Shown one piece after another: positions 55,141 to 64,000 of a DNA stretch of 64,000 nt. The notes beneath the pieces are model-generated. The model searched no databases, was not told where the DNA came from, and was given only the letters and a program-made list of their open reading frames with translations. How positions within the stretch are numbered: position 1 is the stretch's first letter; each line of letters opens with the position of its first letter. The position numbers were made by a program, and so were the translations under genes. The DNA comes from Roseibacillus sp. (GTDB lineage Bacteria; Verrucomicrobiota; Verrucomicrobiia; Verrucomicrobiales; Akkermansiaceae), in the NCBI GenBank assembly GCA_029242545.1, contig JAQWTV010000097.1:1-64000 (forward strand). The letters are read 5' to 3'.

Positions 55141-55956
55141 TCACGGAAGCAGGCTCTTTGTCTGTCTCTCAAGCGCCTTTCGCAGCACTCCGGGGTAGTC
55201 CGTGGTTATTGAGCTAGAACCCATTCTTATAAAACGGCGAGCAACGGCTGGGTCGTTGACTGTCCATACGTGATGTTGAAATCCTTTTTGGGCGAGGGTC
55301 TCGAGGTGATCCTTGCGTAATCCCGGGTGGGAGCTGGAGCCCAGTCCGTCAGCTTTGATTTCGGCGAGGGTCGCAAGTAGTTTGGAAAGTTTTTTATCCG
55401 GATCATAAGGAGCTCTGGCATCGAATCCATGGAGCCAGTTGACGGTCCATCGTAGCCGTTGTTTTTTGATCGACTTGACGACAGCCTGGTCGAATGAAAT
55501 GACGGCGATCTGCTCATTTGCCAGGCCGCTTTTCTCGACCGCATTGAACAGCGCGGGAATGATCTCAGGACCGCACTTGACCTCGATAAAAATGCGTTTT
55601 CCGGGTGGGACACAATCGAGAACTTGCTCAATAGTAGGAATTCTTGTCCCCGTGAATGCGCTTCCTTTCCATGCTCCGGCATCGAGGGCCTGGAGTTGTG
55701 CCAATGTGCTCTTGCTGATGGTGAGATCTTTTCCGGTAAGCTTCCTGGTAGTTTTGTCGTGAAAACAAACAATGTGTCCGTCACGAGTGAGGTGAAAATC
55801 TCCCTCGATGGCGTCAGCCCCGCGCTCCCATGCCAGAAGGAATGCCTTTAAGGTGTTCTCCGGTGCATCTCCCGAGGCGCCGCGGTGCGCGACGATGAAG
55901 GGCTCTGCAAAGAGGGGCGCTGAGAGCAGAAACAGAGGAAAAAGAAGCGCTTTCAC
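55141..55956 (-). CDS. Secreted glycerophosphodiester phosphodiesterase
   Basis: 271 residues with signal peptide (MKALLFPLFLLSAPLFAEP). GDPD barrel motifs: IVAHRGASGDAPENTLKAF (catalytic His and Arg), GADAIEGDFHLTRDGHIVCFHD (metal Glu/Asp and second catalytic His) and FIEVKCGPEI. It hydrolyses glycerophosphodiesters to glycerol-3-phosphate and an alcohol, in the periplasm or outside the cell by its signal. UgpQ/GlpQ-type family, exact assignment left open. Confidence 0.92.
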   Translation of the reverse strand: MKALLFPLFLLSAPLFAEPFIVAHRGASGDAPENTLKAFLLAWERGADAIEGDFHLTRDGHIVCFHDKTTRKLTGKDLTISKSTLAQLQALDAGAWKGSAFTGTRIPTIEQVLDCVPPGKRIFIEVKCGPEIIPALFNAVEKSGLANEQIAVISFDQAVVKSIKKQRLRWTVNWLHGFDARAPYDPDKKLSKLLATLAEIKADGLGSSSHPGLRKDHLETLAQKGFQHHVWTVNDPAVARRFIRMGSSSITTDYPGVLRKALERQTKSLLP

Positions 55957-56043
55957 GGGTGAGGAAAGATCCAGGGGTCGGGGTAGGGAAAGATGTTAAA
56001 GGGCTCACAAAGGCTGATCTTGGCAGCCAGCTGCCCTGAAGAG

Positions 56044-56757
56044 CTATAGCTTCCGGAGGTAGAGTCGACGCCATTTGACATGCGCGGATTTTCCTCCGTG
56101 GACCTGCAGAGCAATGAAGCCCTCGGGAGTGAAATGATCGTCATCCTTATCTTCGAAATCAGCCCGGGATACTCCGTTGAGCCATGTCTGGATTCGTCTG
56201 CCATCACATTTGATGACGATTGTATTCCAGTCCTTCCAGCGAAAGAGCTCTCTCCCCCTGATGGAGAAGGTTGTGGCGGTATCCCCAGTTGTGAACTTGC
56301 CGGGGAAGAGCCACCCGCGACGCGCTTCCTCGTAGATTCCGGCAGTGTAGGAGCGTTTGTCGTTATTGTCGTGCTCACATTGGTATCCAAATACTCGTCC
56401 AGTTTTGTTGCGCTGCTGCGAGCGGAACTGGCAGCCCGAATTGCCAGAGCGATCCACAAACTGGAATTGGAAGGTGAGGATGAAGTCGCGATAGGTCTCG
56501 TTCGTACAAAGGAATGTATTTCCCCTGATGTTTTTCCCATGTCCGACAATAGCGCCATCTGCCACCTTGTATTTTGCAGTTCCCCCAGCTTTTCGCCAAC
56601 CGGCCAGGGTCCTTCCATCAAAGAGCGAGATGTATCCGTCCTGCAGGAGGGTGGCAGTGTCGGCGCCAAAGGATGGCTCAATTGATGAAACGGGGTTTTC
56701 CGGTGTGCCTGTCGCCAGGAACGGTAAAAAGGCCAAAAAGATGAAGGGAAGCTTCAT
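56044..56757 (-). CDS. Secreted DUF1080 (3-keto-disaccharide hydrolase) protein
   Basis: 237 residues with signal peptide (MKLPFIFLAFLPFLATGTP). DUF1080 motifs: YISLFDGRTLAGWRKAGG, GNTFLCTNETYRDFILTFQF, NSGCQFRSQ, WNTIVIKCDGRRIQTWLNGV, GFIALQVHGGKSAHVKWR. The family is a concanavalin-like jelly roll abundant in Verrucomicrobiota and Planctomycetota. Some members hydrolyse 3-keto-glycosides. Periplasmic or extracellular. Confidence 0.92.
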   Translation of the reverse strand: MKLPFIFLAFLPFLATGTPENPVSSIEPSFGADTATLLQDGYISLFDGRTLAGWRKAGGTAKYKVADGAIVGHGKNIRGNTFLCTNETYRDFILTFQFQFVDRSGNSGCQFRSQQRNKTGRVFGYQCEHDNNDKRSYTAGIYEEARRGWLFPGKFTTGDTATTFSIRGRELFRWKDWNTIVIKCDGRRIQTWLNGVSRADFEDKDDDHFTPEGFIALQVHGGKSAHVKWRRLYLRKL

Positions 56758-56804
56758 TATGCCTATGCTTGGTCATGGCAACAGCGCTGACGAGAAGAAA
56801 GGTG

Positions 56805-57953
56805 TCAGGAGCTCTTAAGTAAGCTGTCATGGAGCCCCGTGATCGCCTCCGTCGTATGCTCAGCAGAAAGCGTAATGCGCAGGCGGGCCGATCCGCGGGG
56901 CACAGTTGGGAAACGTATGGCTGGAGCAAGGTAACCTTTGACCAAGAGGGCTGAGGAAGCATCGAGGGCTGCCTCGGTAGTGCCTAGAATTACAGGCATG
57001 ATCGCACTGCTGGGTGTCTTCCCGAGGAGTTCGGCGAGTCTTGAGATATTTGACCAGAGGCGATCACGTAATGCTTTGCCTCGCGATGAGGCGATGATCT
57101 CAATACCGCAAAGTGAGGCAGCTGCCTGAGCGGGCGGAGGGGCGGTAGAGTAGATAAAAGGTCGTGCCTTGTTCAGGAGAAGGTCAATCCATGCGCGGTT
57201 TGCTGCAAGATATCCGCCCGCTGAACCGACGGCCTTACCGAGGGTTCCCATCTGGAAAGTAATACGATCCTGGAGACCCAATTCCTCCGCTAATCCCTGT
57301 CCTTCAGAACCGAGAATCCCGACGGCATGCGCCTCATCAAGAAGAAGCAGGGCATTGTGTTGCTCCACGAGATTAACAATCTCGGGAATGGGCGCCCGGT
57401 CGCCGTCCATGCTGAACACGGATTCTGTCACGACCAGGAGGCGGGAGTCATTGGGAAGAATTTCCCGGTAATTTTTTAGGAGGCACTCGAGTTTGTTGAG
57501 GTCGTTGTGAGGGTAGACCCGCAGTGTTGCTCCCGACCGGCGAGCCCCATCGATCAGGCTGGCGTGGCACAGCTTATCAAGAATCACCACGTCTCCCTTG
57601 GTGAGAAATGCACTCAGCACTCCAATCGCGGTGGCATATCCGCTAGCAAAGGTCAGCGCCGCTTGAGAGCCCTTCCACTCCGCGATTTTTTCTTCAAGAG
57701 CGTGGTGAGGGGGGAGCGATCCTGAAATGAGGCGGGACGCTCCCGAGCCGACTCCATGGCGTCTGGCTGCCTCGCAGGCGGCTGTTACCAGAGCCTCGTC
57801 CCGGGAAAGCCCTAAATAATCATTTGAGGAAAAGTTCACAACCGCATGACCCTCGGCCCTGGAGAGGGTAGGCGGCCCTGATTCCATGGGCCGCAAGCTC
57901 CTTAGAAGCCCTTCTTCATGCAGGCTGGTGAGTTCTTCTTCCGGGTGGCGCAT
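56805..57953 (-). CDS. bioF: 8-amino-7-oxononanoate synthase (biotin synthesis)
   Basis: 382 residues. Condenses pimeloyl-ACP/CoA with alanine, using PLP, in the first step of biotin ring assembly. PLP lysine K240 in GTLGKAVGSAGGYLA. Other alpha-oxoamine synthase motifs: NFSSNDYLGLSRDEALV, GVGSGASRLISGSLPPHHAL, SVFSMDGDRAPI, LLLDEAHAVGILG. Closely related kbl-type enzymes are possible, but the pattern favours BioF. Its ATG is 11 bp from the stop of the DacA-type gene on the same strand, suggesting cotranscription. No other bio genes in the window. Confidence 0.88.
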   Translation of the reverse strand: MRHPEEELTSLHEEGLLRSLRPMESGPPTLSRAEGHAVVNFSSNDYLGLSRDEALVTAACEAARRHGVGSGASRLISGSLPPHHALEEKIAEWKGSQAALTFASGYATAIGVLSAFLTKGDVVILDKLCHASLIDGARRSGATLRVYPHNDLNKLECLLKNYREILPNDSRLLVVTESVFSMDGDRAPIPEIVNLVEQHNALLLLDEAHAVGILGSEGQGLAEELGLQDRITFQMGTLGKAVGSAGGYLAANRAWIDLLLNKARPFIYSTAPPPAQAAASLCGIEIIASSRGKALRDRLWSNISRLAELLGKTPSSAIMPVILGTTEAALDASSALLVKGYLAPAIRFPTVPRGSARLRITLSAEHTTEAITGLHDSLLKSS

Positions 57954-57964
57954 GATAAACCGGG

Positions 57965-58876
57965 TCAGCTTCGTGCCCTGAAAGCCATTACTGGCCTTAT
58001 CAATTGGGGGGATTCGAGTGCCCAGCGCAGGAGCGCCTCAGAATCGTTCCAGATTGCTGCCGGGCTACTTCCAAGAACAACCGCTATAACGGTTCTGCCG
58101 TGCAGGCTGCCGCTTGCAACAAGGCACTTCCCAGAAGCCCGGGTGGTTCCTGTCTTCATACCCGTGGCGAAGGGCAAGCGCTTTAAAAGCCTATTAGTGT
58201 TTGTGAGTTTGCTGACCTTTCCATTGTTATGGATGAAGTCGTAACTCCGGATTGTCAGAGGGCCACGGATGGAGGGTTGACGATATGCGTGGCGTGCGAG
58301 TTTCGCGATATCTCTCGCGGTGGAATGCTGACCTTTCTGTGTCAGGCCGTGTGGATTGAGGAAAGCGCTGTTGGCCATTCCGAGAGAACGTGCCCGAAGG
58401 GTCATTTGTTGACCAAATCGTGAGACACTTCCAGCCACGTCTCTGGCGAGGGCCACCGAGGCATCGTTCGCACTACGGACGAGGATAGCCTTGAGTAACT
58501 GGCCACGAGTGTATTTGTGGCCGGTTTTCAGATAAAGTTTGGTTGGCTCAACCTTGGTGTCACTTGCTTGGATAACGACAGGGTCATGCAATGATCCTGC
58601 TTCGGAGACCAGCAAGGCGGTCATGAGCTTCTGAATACTGGCAACCGCACATTTCTCATCGGCATTTTTTTCCATGAGGACCCTTCCATTGCTGGCATCG
58701 ATGACGATGACCCGCTTGGCCACAACAGATGGGGGGCTGCTGTGAGGAGAGGCCACGGAGGGATGAATCCGGGTGAGGGCCAATCCCGGCGTTGTTGTCA
58801 GATTTGGGGGGGCACAGGCTAAAGCGATGAATGAAAGAGCCAAGCAGGCCAGAAGAGGGCCGGGTGCAATGTTCAT
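57965..58876 (-). CDS. D-alanyl-D-alanine carboxypeptidase (S11, DacA-type) lipoprotein
   Basis: 303 residues from the ATG at 58876, chosen because it gives a lipoprotein signal (MNIAPGPLLACLALSFIALAC). An ATG at 58894 would add six residues. Penicillin-binding motifs: SxxK S80-I-Q-K83, SxN in VRSANDAS, KTG in GMKTGTT. It trims the terminal D-Ala of peptidoglycan stem peptides. The usual C-terminal PBP5 domain and amphipathic anchor are missing, as is common for short DacA proteins. Probably attached by its N-terminal lipid. Confidence 0.9.
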   Translation of the reverse strand: MNIAPGPLLACLALSFIALACAPPNLTTTPGLALTRIHPSVASPHSSPPSVVAKRVIVIDASNGRVLMEKNADEKCAVASIQKLMTALLVSEAGSLHDPVVIQASDTKVEPTKLYLKTGHKYTRGQLLKAILVRSANDASVALARDVAGSVSRFGQQMTLRARSLGMANSAFLNPHGLTQKGQHSTARDIAKLARHAYRQPSIRGPLTIRSYDFIHNNGKVSKLTNTNRLLKRLPFATGMKTGTTRASGKCLVASGSLHGRTVIAVVLGSSPAAIWNDSEALLRWALESPQLIRPVMAFRARS

Positions 58877-58957
58877 TGGGCATGATATTCTCATTCAATG
58901 AACCATTCTCAAGAGCCAAATTGGGGACGTCTTATTAGTGGGACCATAAATAAATCC

Positions 58958-59000
58958 TTGCATTACAGGCCTTTTAGCGACAATACTGTTCAAACAAACA
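58958..59000 (+). promoter_or_regulatory. lexA promoter with overlapping SOS-box-like site
   Basis: TTGCAT (58958-58963) and AATACT (58982-58987), 18 bases apart, look like a sigma70 promoter. Overlapping the -10, TGTTC-N4-AAACA (58987-59000) is one base from the palindrome TGTTC-N4-GAACA, which I recall as the LexA site in Verrucomicrobia. A second direct copy of ACTGTTCAAA at 59004-59013 runs into the lexA start. LexA autoregulation is the natural reading. Confidence 0.55.
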
Positions 59001-59012
59001 TTAACTGTTCAA

Positions 59013-59627
59013 ATGTCTCAAAAACTCACGGATCGGCAGCAGGAACTCCTCGACTTTCTCCGCGACTCGCATCGTCAGACAGGTGTAATGCCCTCCACGC
59101 GAGAGATTCAGGCTCATTTTGGATTCGCAAGTCAGACTGCGGCCATGAGTCACCTGCGAGCTCTCGAGCGCAAGGGGGCAATCAATCGTCTTCCGGGGAA
59201 GGCTCGTGCGGTAGTACTGCCAGAGGAGCTTGAGCGGGAGGAAATCATGGATATTCCGGTTTACGGTGAAATTGCCGCTGGCATGGCTCAGGACGTCGTG
59301 CCGGAGAGAGATGGGTGCGTGTCAATCGATGTGACTAGCATAGGCCTTTCCAAGTCCAAGAAGGTGTTTGCCTTAAATGTCCGGGGAGACTCGATGATTG
59401 ATGCACATATATGTGACGGAGATACGGTGGTGTTGGAAATGCGTGAACCACGTAATGGAGACGTTGTAGCTGCTCTTATTGATGGGGAAACAACCTTGAA
59501 GCGATATATCGTTAGCTCAGGGAAGCCTCACCTGCAGGCTGAAAACGAAATGTATCCTGATCTCATTCCTCTGAGTGAGTTGGTGATTCAGGGAGTTATG
59601 GTGGCCCTGCTGCGGAAGGCGGCCTGA
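59013..59627 (+). CDS. lexA: LexA repressor
   Basis: 204 residues. N-terminal winged helix (LTDRQQELLDFLRDSHRQTG, PSTREIQAHFGFASQTAAMS HL), then a short linker and an S24 autopeptidase domain. Cleavage site A89-G90 (EIAAGMAQ), nucleophile S127 (RGDSMID), general base K163 (TTLKRY), so self-cleavage stimulated by RecA filaments should work. Represses DNA-repair genes. It stands alone, with an SOS-box-like site over its promoter and a terminator after it. Confidence 0.96.
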   Translation: MSQKLTDRQQELLDFLRDSHRQTGVMPSTREIQAHFGFASQTAAMSHLRALERKGAINRLPGKARAVVLPEELEREEIMDIPVYGEIAAGMAQDVVPERDGCVSIDVTSIGLSKSKKVFALNVRGDSMIDAHICDGDTVVLEMREPRNGDVVAALIDGETTLKRYIVSSGKPHLQAENEMYPDLIPLSELVIQGVMVALLRKAA

Positions 59628-59709
59628 AAAAAATCATTTTGGATTAGAGGGAGAGCTCCCCGCTACTGACAGAACATCGTTGTAGTGAATTGGTGTGATA
59701 GTCATGATG

Positions 59710-59740
59710 AAAGCCCGTATGAGCATACGGGCTTTCCTTT
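59710..59740 (+). terminator. Rho-independent terminator downstream of lexA
   Basis: Perfect 11-bp stem AAAGCCCGTAT (59710-59720) / ATACGGGCTTT (59725-59735) with loop GAGC, followed by CCTTTT. It is the classic AAAGCCC...GGGCTTT form, 83 bp after the lexA stop. Confidence 0.9.
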
Positions 59741-59860
59741 TGGAAGATTCCCGGTTTGAGGGTGGTATTACATTGCGGTGGTCCCAAAAGGCAGAGAGGT
59801 GTAACGTTTCTCAGGTGAATGCTGCGGGCAGCTTTTTGCTCTCATGCCAGTCCGATTTAA

Positions 59861-62443
59861 ATGAAGAATGCAGTATTGGTGATGTTGGTAGCTTGCCTGC
59901 TAAATCTGTTTAGCTGGGCGGATGTGCCTGACATTCCGCGGGCCAATCTTGAGGCATACCGCGAGAGGGTAGAACCAGTCTTGAAAGCGGCGTGCTTTGA
60001 GTGTCACGGTCCGAAAAAACAAAAGGGAAGTTTTCGAATCGATACCTTGGACTCCGATTTGCTGACGGGTAGCGATGTCAGTTGGTGGCTGGAGGTGTTT
60101 GAAGTGATCAGTAATGGTGAGATGCCGCCCGAAGACGCAGAGGCCCGGTTGACTGATGAGGCGAAGGCTCAGGTCGTGGATTGGTTGTCAAGTGAGATCC
60201 AACTGGCATCTCAGGTCAGGCGCAGTCAACAAGGGCATACCTCGTTTCGAAGGATGACGCGCTATGAGTACAACTACTCTATGCAGGATTTGCTGGGTCT
60301 CCAGATTGACTTTTCGCGTGACTTGCCTCCGGAGACTTCCTCTGAGGATGGCTTCAAGAATAGCTCTGAGATGTTGCAGATGACTGTCGGGCAGCTGATG
60401 CAATACCGAACCCAGGCTCGTAGGGCAATGGAGTTGGCCACGGTGCGAGGCAATCAGCCTAAGCCGGTTTATTACGGAATTTCGATGAGGGATTTTACAG
60501 AGCGATTTGATTCCGGCTACGCCGCCTCAGTGGCTCGGACAGGAAAGAGAATTAGGGAAGAGGGCTTTACGCTGGAAAATGCTCTTGAAGAAGAAGAGGA
60601 GAAATACCGTAAGCGTCCCGGGGGAACGCACTTCAGGAATTTGCTGACCGGACAGGGGGTGGGAGCAAGATGGAGTTATCCCGGAGCGAAATATGCATGG
60701 ACGCCGACACGAGAGCGTCCGGATATTCCAGATGTTATGCAGGACGTAGTCGTTCTCGCTCCAAACAAGAAGTTCATCGTCGACGTGGGTAATGGTCTGC
60801 CGGATACGGGGAACATGAGGGTCAGGATTCGGGCAGCGCGCCTTGCGGATGATGATGAGAGAGGTCAATATCAACCCACCGTTCGATTGTATTTTGGAAA
60901 TCAGCCCAGTAATGATTCCCGTCTTTCGGTGAAGGTGGGTGGCGACATCGTCATTGATGCCCCTCCTGGAACGCCCCGGTTTTACCAGTGGGACGTGCCG
61001 CTTTCGGAAGTTCCGCGCAATGCCTTTCGTCACAGTCACAAACTTGGACAATTGCCAAACCCAGCAGAATTCCTGTCGCTGCTGAACACCTCCAGTGTGC
61101 CAGTTTCGCTGGTAATCGATTATATTGAGATCATTGCGCCGGCGCTGGACCATTGGCCACCGGAATCTCACACCCGTATCTTTTTTCCCAGTAAAGAAAC
61201 TGCCGATCAGAGACGTTACGCCGGTGAAGTTCTCCGCCGGTTCATGGAGCGTGCGTGGCGGCGACCTGTGTTTGAGGACGAAGTCGGTCAGAAACTACAG
61301 CTCTACGACAGGTTAAGGCCGCGGTGTGCTGATTTTCAGGAGGCAATGATTGAGGTGGTTGCCTCGGTTTTGTCTTCCCCGAAGTTTCTCTATCTCGGCC
61401 GAACAGTTGAGAGGGGTGAAGGATCTCAACGTATTACGGATCTCGAATTAGCCAGCCGGCTCTCGTTCTTCCTCTGGAGCAGTGTGCCTGATGTGGAGCT
61501 GCTGGCAGTTGCAAGGAGGGGTGCACTGTCTGAAGCCGCGATTCTCGAGAGGCAAACCCGTCGGATGCTGGCGGATCCCAAGGTAGGGCGATTCGCGCGG
61601 CACTACACACGACAGTGGTTGGGCATGGAAGAACTGGATTTTCTCAAGTTTGACGCCAAGGCTCATGGAAGGGTGGATCCTCTGCTGGTGGAGTCCATGA
61701 AACAGGAGCCCGTGGCTTTCTTCAGTGAGATCTTGCGCCTTAACCGGCCGATACTCGATTTTGTGCACTCAGACTACGCATTGTTGAATGACCGGCTCGC
61801 GAAGCATTATGGCTTGCCGGAGGTTTTTGGGAGTGAATTACGAGAGGTGAGTCTGTCGCCTGAGGGCAGACGTGGGGGGCTTCTTGGGCAAGCTGGATTG
61901 CTGGCCATGAATTCGAACGGCAAGGATTCTAATCCGCTGAAGCGCGGTATCTGGCTGCTGGATAATCTGCTCAATGATCCTCCACCCCCACCACCTCCAG
62001 TAGTGCCAGAGATCGATCTGGCAGATCCGGAGATCCTCAAGCTTACACTCAAGCAGCGGATGGAGGATCACCGTGATGACCCGGCGTGTTCATCCTGCCA
62101 CTCAAAGATTGATCCGTGGGGAATTGCCTTTGAAAACTTCGATGCCCTTGGGCGATGGCGTGATCAGATTGGAGGCGCTCCGGTTGATGCTTCCAGTATG
62201 CTATTCAATAAGGAGGAGTTACGTGGGATCAAGGGTGTGAAGGACTATCTTCTGGCCAATCGTCAGGATCAGTTTGCCCGTGCACTGACCCACAAGATGG
62301 CGTCCTATGCCCTTGGTCGACCAATCACCTTCAGCGATCGGTCTGAAGTGGATCGTATTACTGTCGAGCTGCGCGAGCGTGGAGGTGGATTGGCAGATTT
62401 AGTGCTTCTGATTGTTAAAAGTGATTTATTTCAGTTAAACTAA
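59861..62443 (+). CDS. Secreted DUF1592-type cytochrome (Planctomycete cytochrome c, DUF1587/1592/1588/1585)
   Basis: 860 residues with signal peptide (VLVMLVACLLNLFSWAD). N-terminal heme-c site C45-F-E-C48-H49 in the PSCyt1-type domain (CFECHGPKKQKGSFRIDTL). DUF1587 (FRRMTRYEYNYSMQDLLGL), DUF1592 (RQTRRMLADPKVGRFARHYT RQWLGMEELD), DUF1588 (GLLGQAGLLAMNSNGKDSNP LKRGIWLLDN) and DUF1585 follow. A second CxxCH, C743-S-S-C746-H747, lies in the DUF1588 part (CSSCHSKIDPWGIAFENFD). Such proteins are encoded next to DUF1552 proteins in Verrucomicrobiota and Planctomycetota; the pair here is 20 bp apart. The function is thought to be periplasmic redox/sugar-related but is not established. Confidence 0.92.
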   Translation: MKNAVLVMLVACLLNLFSWADVPDIPRANLEAYRERVEPVLKAACFECHGPKKQKGSFRIDTLDSDLLTGSDVSWWLEVFEVISNGEMPPEDAEARLTDEAKAQVVDWLSSEIQLASQVRRSQQGHTSFRRMTRYEYNYSMQDLLGLQIDFSRDLPPETSSEDGFKNSSEMLQMTVGQLMQYRTQARRAMELATVRGNQPKPVYYGISMRDFTERFDSGYAASVARTGKRIREEGFTLENALEEEEEKYRKRPGGTHFRNLLTGQGVGARWSYPGAKYAWTPTRERPDIPDVMQDVVVLAPNKKFIVDVGNGLPDTGNMRVRIRAARLADDDERGQYQPTVRLYFGNQPSNDSRLSVKVGGDIVIDAPPGTPRFYQWDVPLSEVPRNAFRHSHKLGQLPNPAEFLSLLNTSSVPVSLVIDYIEIIAPALDHWPPESHTRIFFPSKETADQRRYAGEVLRRFMERAWRRPVFEDEVGQKLQLYDRLRPRCADFQEAMIEVVASVLSSPKFLYLGRTVERGEGSQRITDLELASRLSFFLWSSVPDVELLAVARRGALSEAAILERQTRRMLADPKVGRFARHYTRQWLGMEELDFLKFDAKAHGRVDPLLVESMKQEPVAFFSEILRLNRPILDFVHSDYALLNDRLAKHYGLPEVFGSELREVSLSPEGRRGGLLGQAGLLAMNSNGKDSNPLKRGIWLLDNLLNDPPPPPPPVVPEIDLADPEILKLTLKQRMEDHRDDPACSSCHSKIDPWGIAFENFDALGRWRDQIGGAPVDASSMLFNKEELRGIKGVKDYLLANRQDQFARALTHKMASYALGRPITFSDRSEVDRITVELRERGGGLADLVLLIVKSDLFQLN

Positions 62444-62463
62444 CATCCTTACTCAGATTTTCG

Positions 62464-63870
62464 ATGCATACCCCTTTGTCCTCACTTGACCGTCGGAAGT
62501 TTCTGCGTGGTGCGGGGGTTGCGCTTGCTTTGCCGTGGATGGAAACATTTGCTGATCCGAGTCGAGCAGGGAGCAAATCCTCTTCGAGGAAACGTCTCGC
62601 TTGCTTTTATCTTCCTGATGGGGTGCCAATGCCCTTGGAGAAGGATCCGTCCTTCAAGGACTGGAGTTGGTTTCCTCATGGGGGCCGTACGGACTTCAGT
62701 CTGACAAGGTGCATGGAGACTCTGGCTCCTCTGAGGAATGAGATGACGGTTTTTTCTGGTCTGTCACACCCAGCAGTGCGGAGGGTTCATGGTCACCGAA
62801 ATGCGGACCAGTTTCTTACCGGGGCAAATACGGGTGCCATGGATGACGAGTATAAAAACAGTATCTCGCTGGACCAAGTATTTGCGGCTCATGCGGGAGA
62901 GCATACCCGGCATGCTTCTCTCGTCCTGTCCACTGATGGAGGGACTGGTTCGCCAAGGGGTGCGCATACCCTGTCGTTCAATGCGGAGGGTCGCCCGATT
63001 CCTGCAGAGCACAAACCCAAGCGTATCTTTGACATGCTCTTCGTAAAGAGTGGTCCTGATGCAGCCCGCCGCCTTGCCCTTAGCCAGAGCGCTCTGGACG
63101 ACCTGATGGAGGATGCTCGCTCGCTGAAGCATTCTCTCTCCAAGCACGATCAGGAAACGCTCGCTGAATATCTCCAATCGGTGCGGGAGACCGAAATGCG
63201 GGTGGAGAAAGCTAGACGTTGGCTGGACGTAGCCGTGCCGGTGGTGAATGCCGATGGGCTCAAGCTGGATGTCACACCCGAGGATCCGAGAAATTTTCTA
63301 CGGACAATGTATGAGTTGATTTATCTGGCCTTCAAGACTGACTCGACTCGTGTAGCCACCTACCAGCTTGGGAGGGAAAATGGGGTGGGAATAAGTGATT
63401 ATCTCGCTCGGGCGGTCGGCTTCAAGGCGGCTCACGGCCTTTCCCACGAAACTAAAAACCCTGATGGGTACAAGAACTTTGGGGTCTACTGCCGCTTCAT
63501 AAATGAAGAGCTTGGGCGCTTCGCGAGCCGGTTGAAGCAAACCCCAGAGCCGGATGGAGATGGTAACATGCTCGACCATACTGCGTTGTTTTTTGGATCG
63601 GCCTCTAGTGCTTTTCATCTGTCCCGTAATTATCCGTTGATACTCATGGGGGGGAGAAAGCTCGGCTTCAAGCACGGCCAATACCTGAAGTATGGCCGGG
63701 GAAATGAGAGGAATCAGGCCACTTCAGGAATTAGCAGTGACTCCGGATGGAACGGTGAGATGAGTTACACAGAATTGCCGCTATCGAACCTCTACCTAAC
63801 CATGCTCCAAAAGCTGGGTGTGGAAACCGAAAGCTTTGGTGGCAGTACGGAGGTTCTTAGCGAAGTATAG
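62464..63870 (+). CDS. Tat-exported DUF1552 protein
   Basis: 468 residues. Twin-arginine signal D-R10-R11-K-F-L-R-G then ALALPWMETFA, so it is exported folded. DUF1552 signature segments: LACFYLPDGVPMPLEKDPSF, FSGLSHPAVRRVHGHRNADQ FLTG, SISLDQVFAAHAGEHT, GREGVGIS-like GRENGVGISDYLARAVGF, and DHTALFFGSASSAFHLSRN. Forms an operon with the DUF1592 cytochrome (20 bp gap). The family has an unknown function and is usually paired with DUF1592 proteins. Confidence 0.93.
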   Translation: MHTPLSSLDRRKFLRGAGVALALPWMETFADPSRAGSKSSSRKRLACFYLPDGVPMPLEKDPSFKDWSWFPHGGRTDFSLTRCMETLAPLRNEMTVFSGLSHPAVRRVHGHRNADQFLTGANTGAMDDEYKNSISLDQVFAAHAGEHTRHASLVLSTDGGTGSPRGAHTLSFNAEGRPIPAEHKPKRIFDMLFVKSGPDAARRLALSQSALDDLMEDARSLKHSLSKHDQETLAEYLQSVRETEMRVEKARRWLDVAVPVVNADGLKLDVTPEDPRNFLRTMYELIYLAFKTDSTRVATYQLGRENGVGISDYLARAVGFKAAHGLSHETKNPDGYKNFGVYCRFINEELGRFASRLKQTPEPDGDGNMLDHTALFFGSASSAFHLSRNYPLILMGGRKLGFKHGQYLKYGRGNERNQATSGISSDSGWNGEMSYTELPLSNLYLTMLQKLGVETESFGGSTEVLSEV

Positions 63871-64000
63871 AGATAGCCTTGCCATCGTAATTTCTGGCCA
63901 GATTATATGAATTGCTACAATGGCCGGTGAGATAAGAGTTGCTTTGACGTGCTGGCAGATGGCGTCCATTGGCTGATCGGAGAGAGGTCTCGGGGCCTCC
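63871..64000. other. Right edge, no feature seen
   Basis: The last 130 bases hold no recognised gene or clear terminator hairpin. Confidence 0.3.

Overview
The window looks like a chromosomal segment of a Verrucomicrobiota bacterium (Verrucomicrobiales-like). The evidence is the mix of families: large FG-GAP/ASPIC-UnbV proteins, a DUF1592-type cytochrome paired with a DUF1552 Tat protein, DUF1080 and DUF3500 proteins, ECF sigma factors translationally coupled to YfbK/VWA-like membrane proteins, and a LexA gene preceded by a TGTTC-type box. Housekeeping genes (lysA, GSII-type glnA, rex, mgtE, ftsY, bioF, lexA) are interspersed with secreted proteins. Taxonomy is inferred from gene content only.

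Layout. 1-1000: 5' part of a secreted protein running off the left edge, then a scar holding two decayed fragments, one of an FGE-sulfatase domain and one of a sulfatase C-terminus. 1034-13550 (minus): a high-GC operon of ECF sigma factor, VWA/YfbK-like transmembrane protein and a 2441-residue envelope protein that looks like two tandem precursors fused. 13744-16260: a plastic zone with a 5'-truncated Ca-repeat surface protein, an HTH_36-type replication/regulatory protein, an IS3-family transposase remnant and the 3' half of a tRNA-Leu gene (an att-like integration scar). 16320-26618: cytochrome P450, a YwqK/MORN-type lipoprotein and two convergent FG-GAP/UnbV proteins. 26954-36491: LamG/TSP3 secreted protein, an iron-type ABC importer operon, a DMT transporter without a normal start and an enolase-superfamily hydroxyproline-type enzyme. 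36544-49559: lysA, a PAP2 homologue lacking catalytic residues, glnA, a kinase-PP2C fusion divergent from rex, a second ECF/YfbK-like pair, a CbiX-like and a lipoate-ligase-like gene, a DUF3500 protein and mgtE. 49693-63870: secreted GH13 protein, ftsY, GDPD, DUF1080, bioF, a DacA-type carboxypeptidase, lexA and the DUF1592/DUF1552 pair.

The most interesting signal is at 20966-20996. The FG-GAP/UnbV-thioredoxin-TPR gene 19100-22990 is interrupted by one in-frame TGA, with no frame change and with domain continuity on both sides. Eleven bases after the TGA lies a perfect 6-bp hairpin with a GGTCG loop, closely resembling a bacterial SECIS element in distance and loop sequence. The gene is therefore a candidate for a previously undescribed selenoprotein. 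A nonsense mutation or a sequence error remains the main alternative.

Two sigma/anti-sigma-like modules (12954-13550 with 8398-12957, and 42883-43428 with 43428-44876) share architecture, but the second lacks the VWA domain. Limits: everything here is read by eye, no database search was run, and family names rest on recalled motifs.
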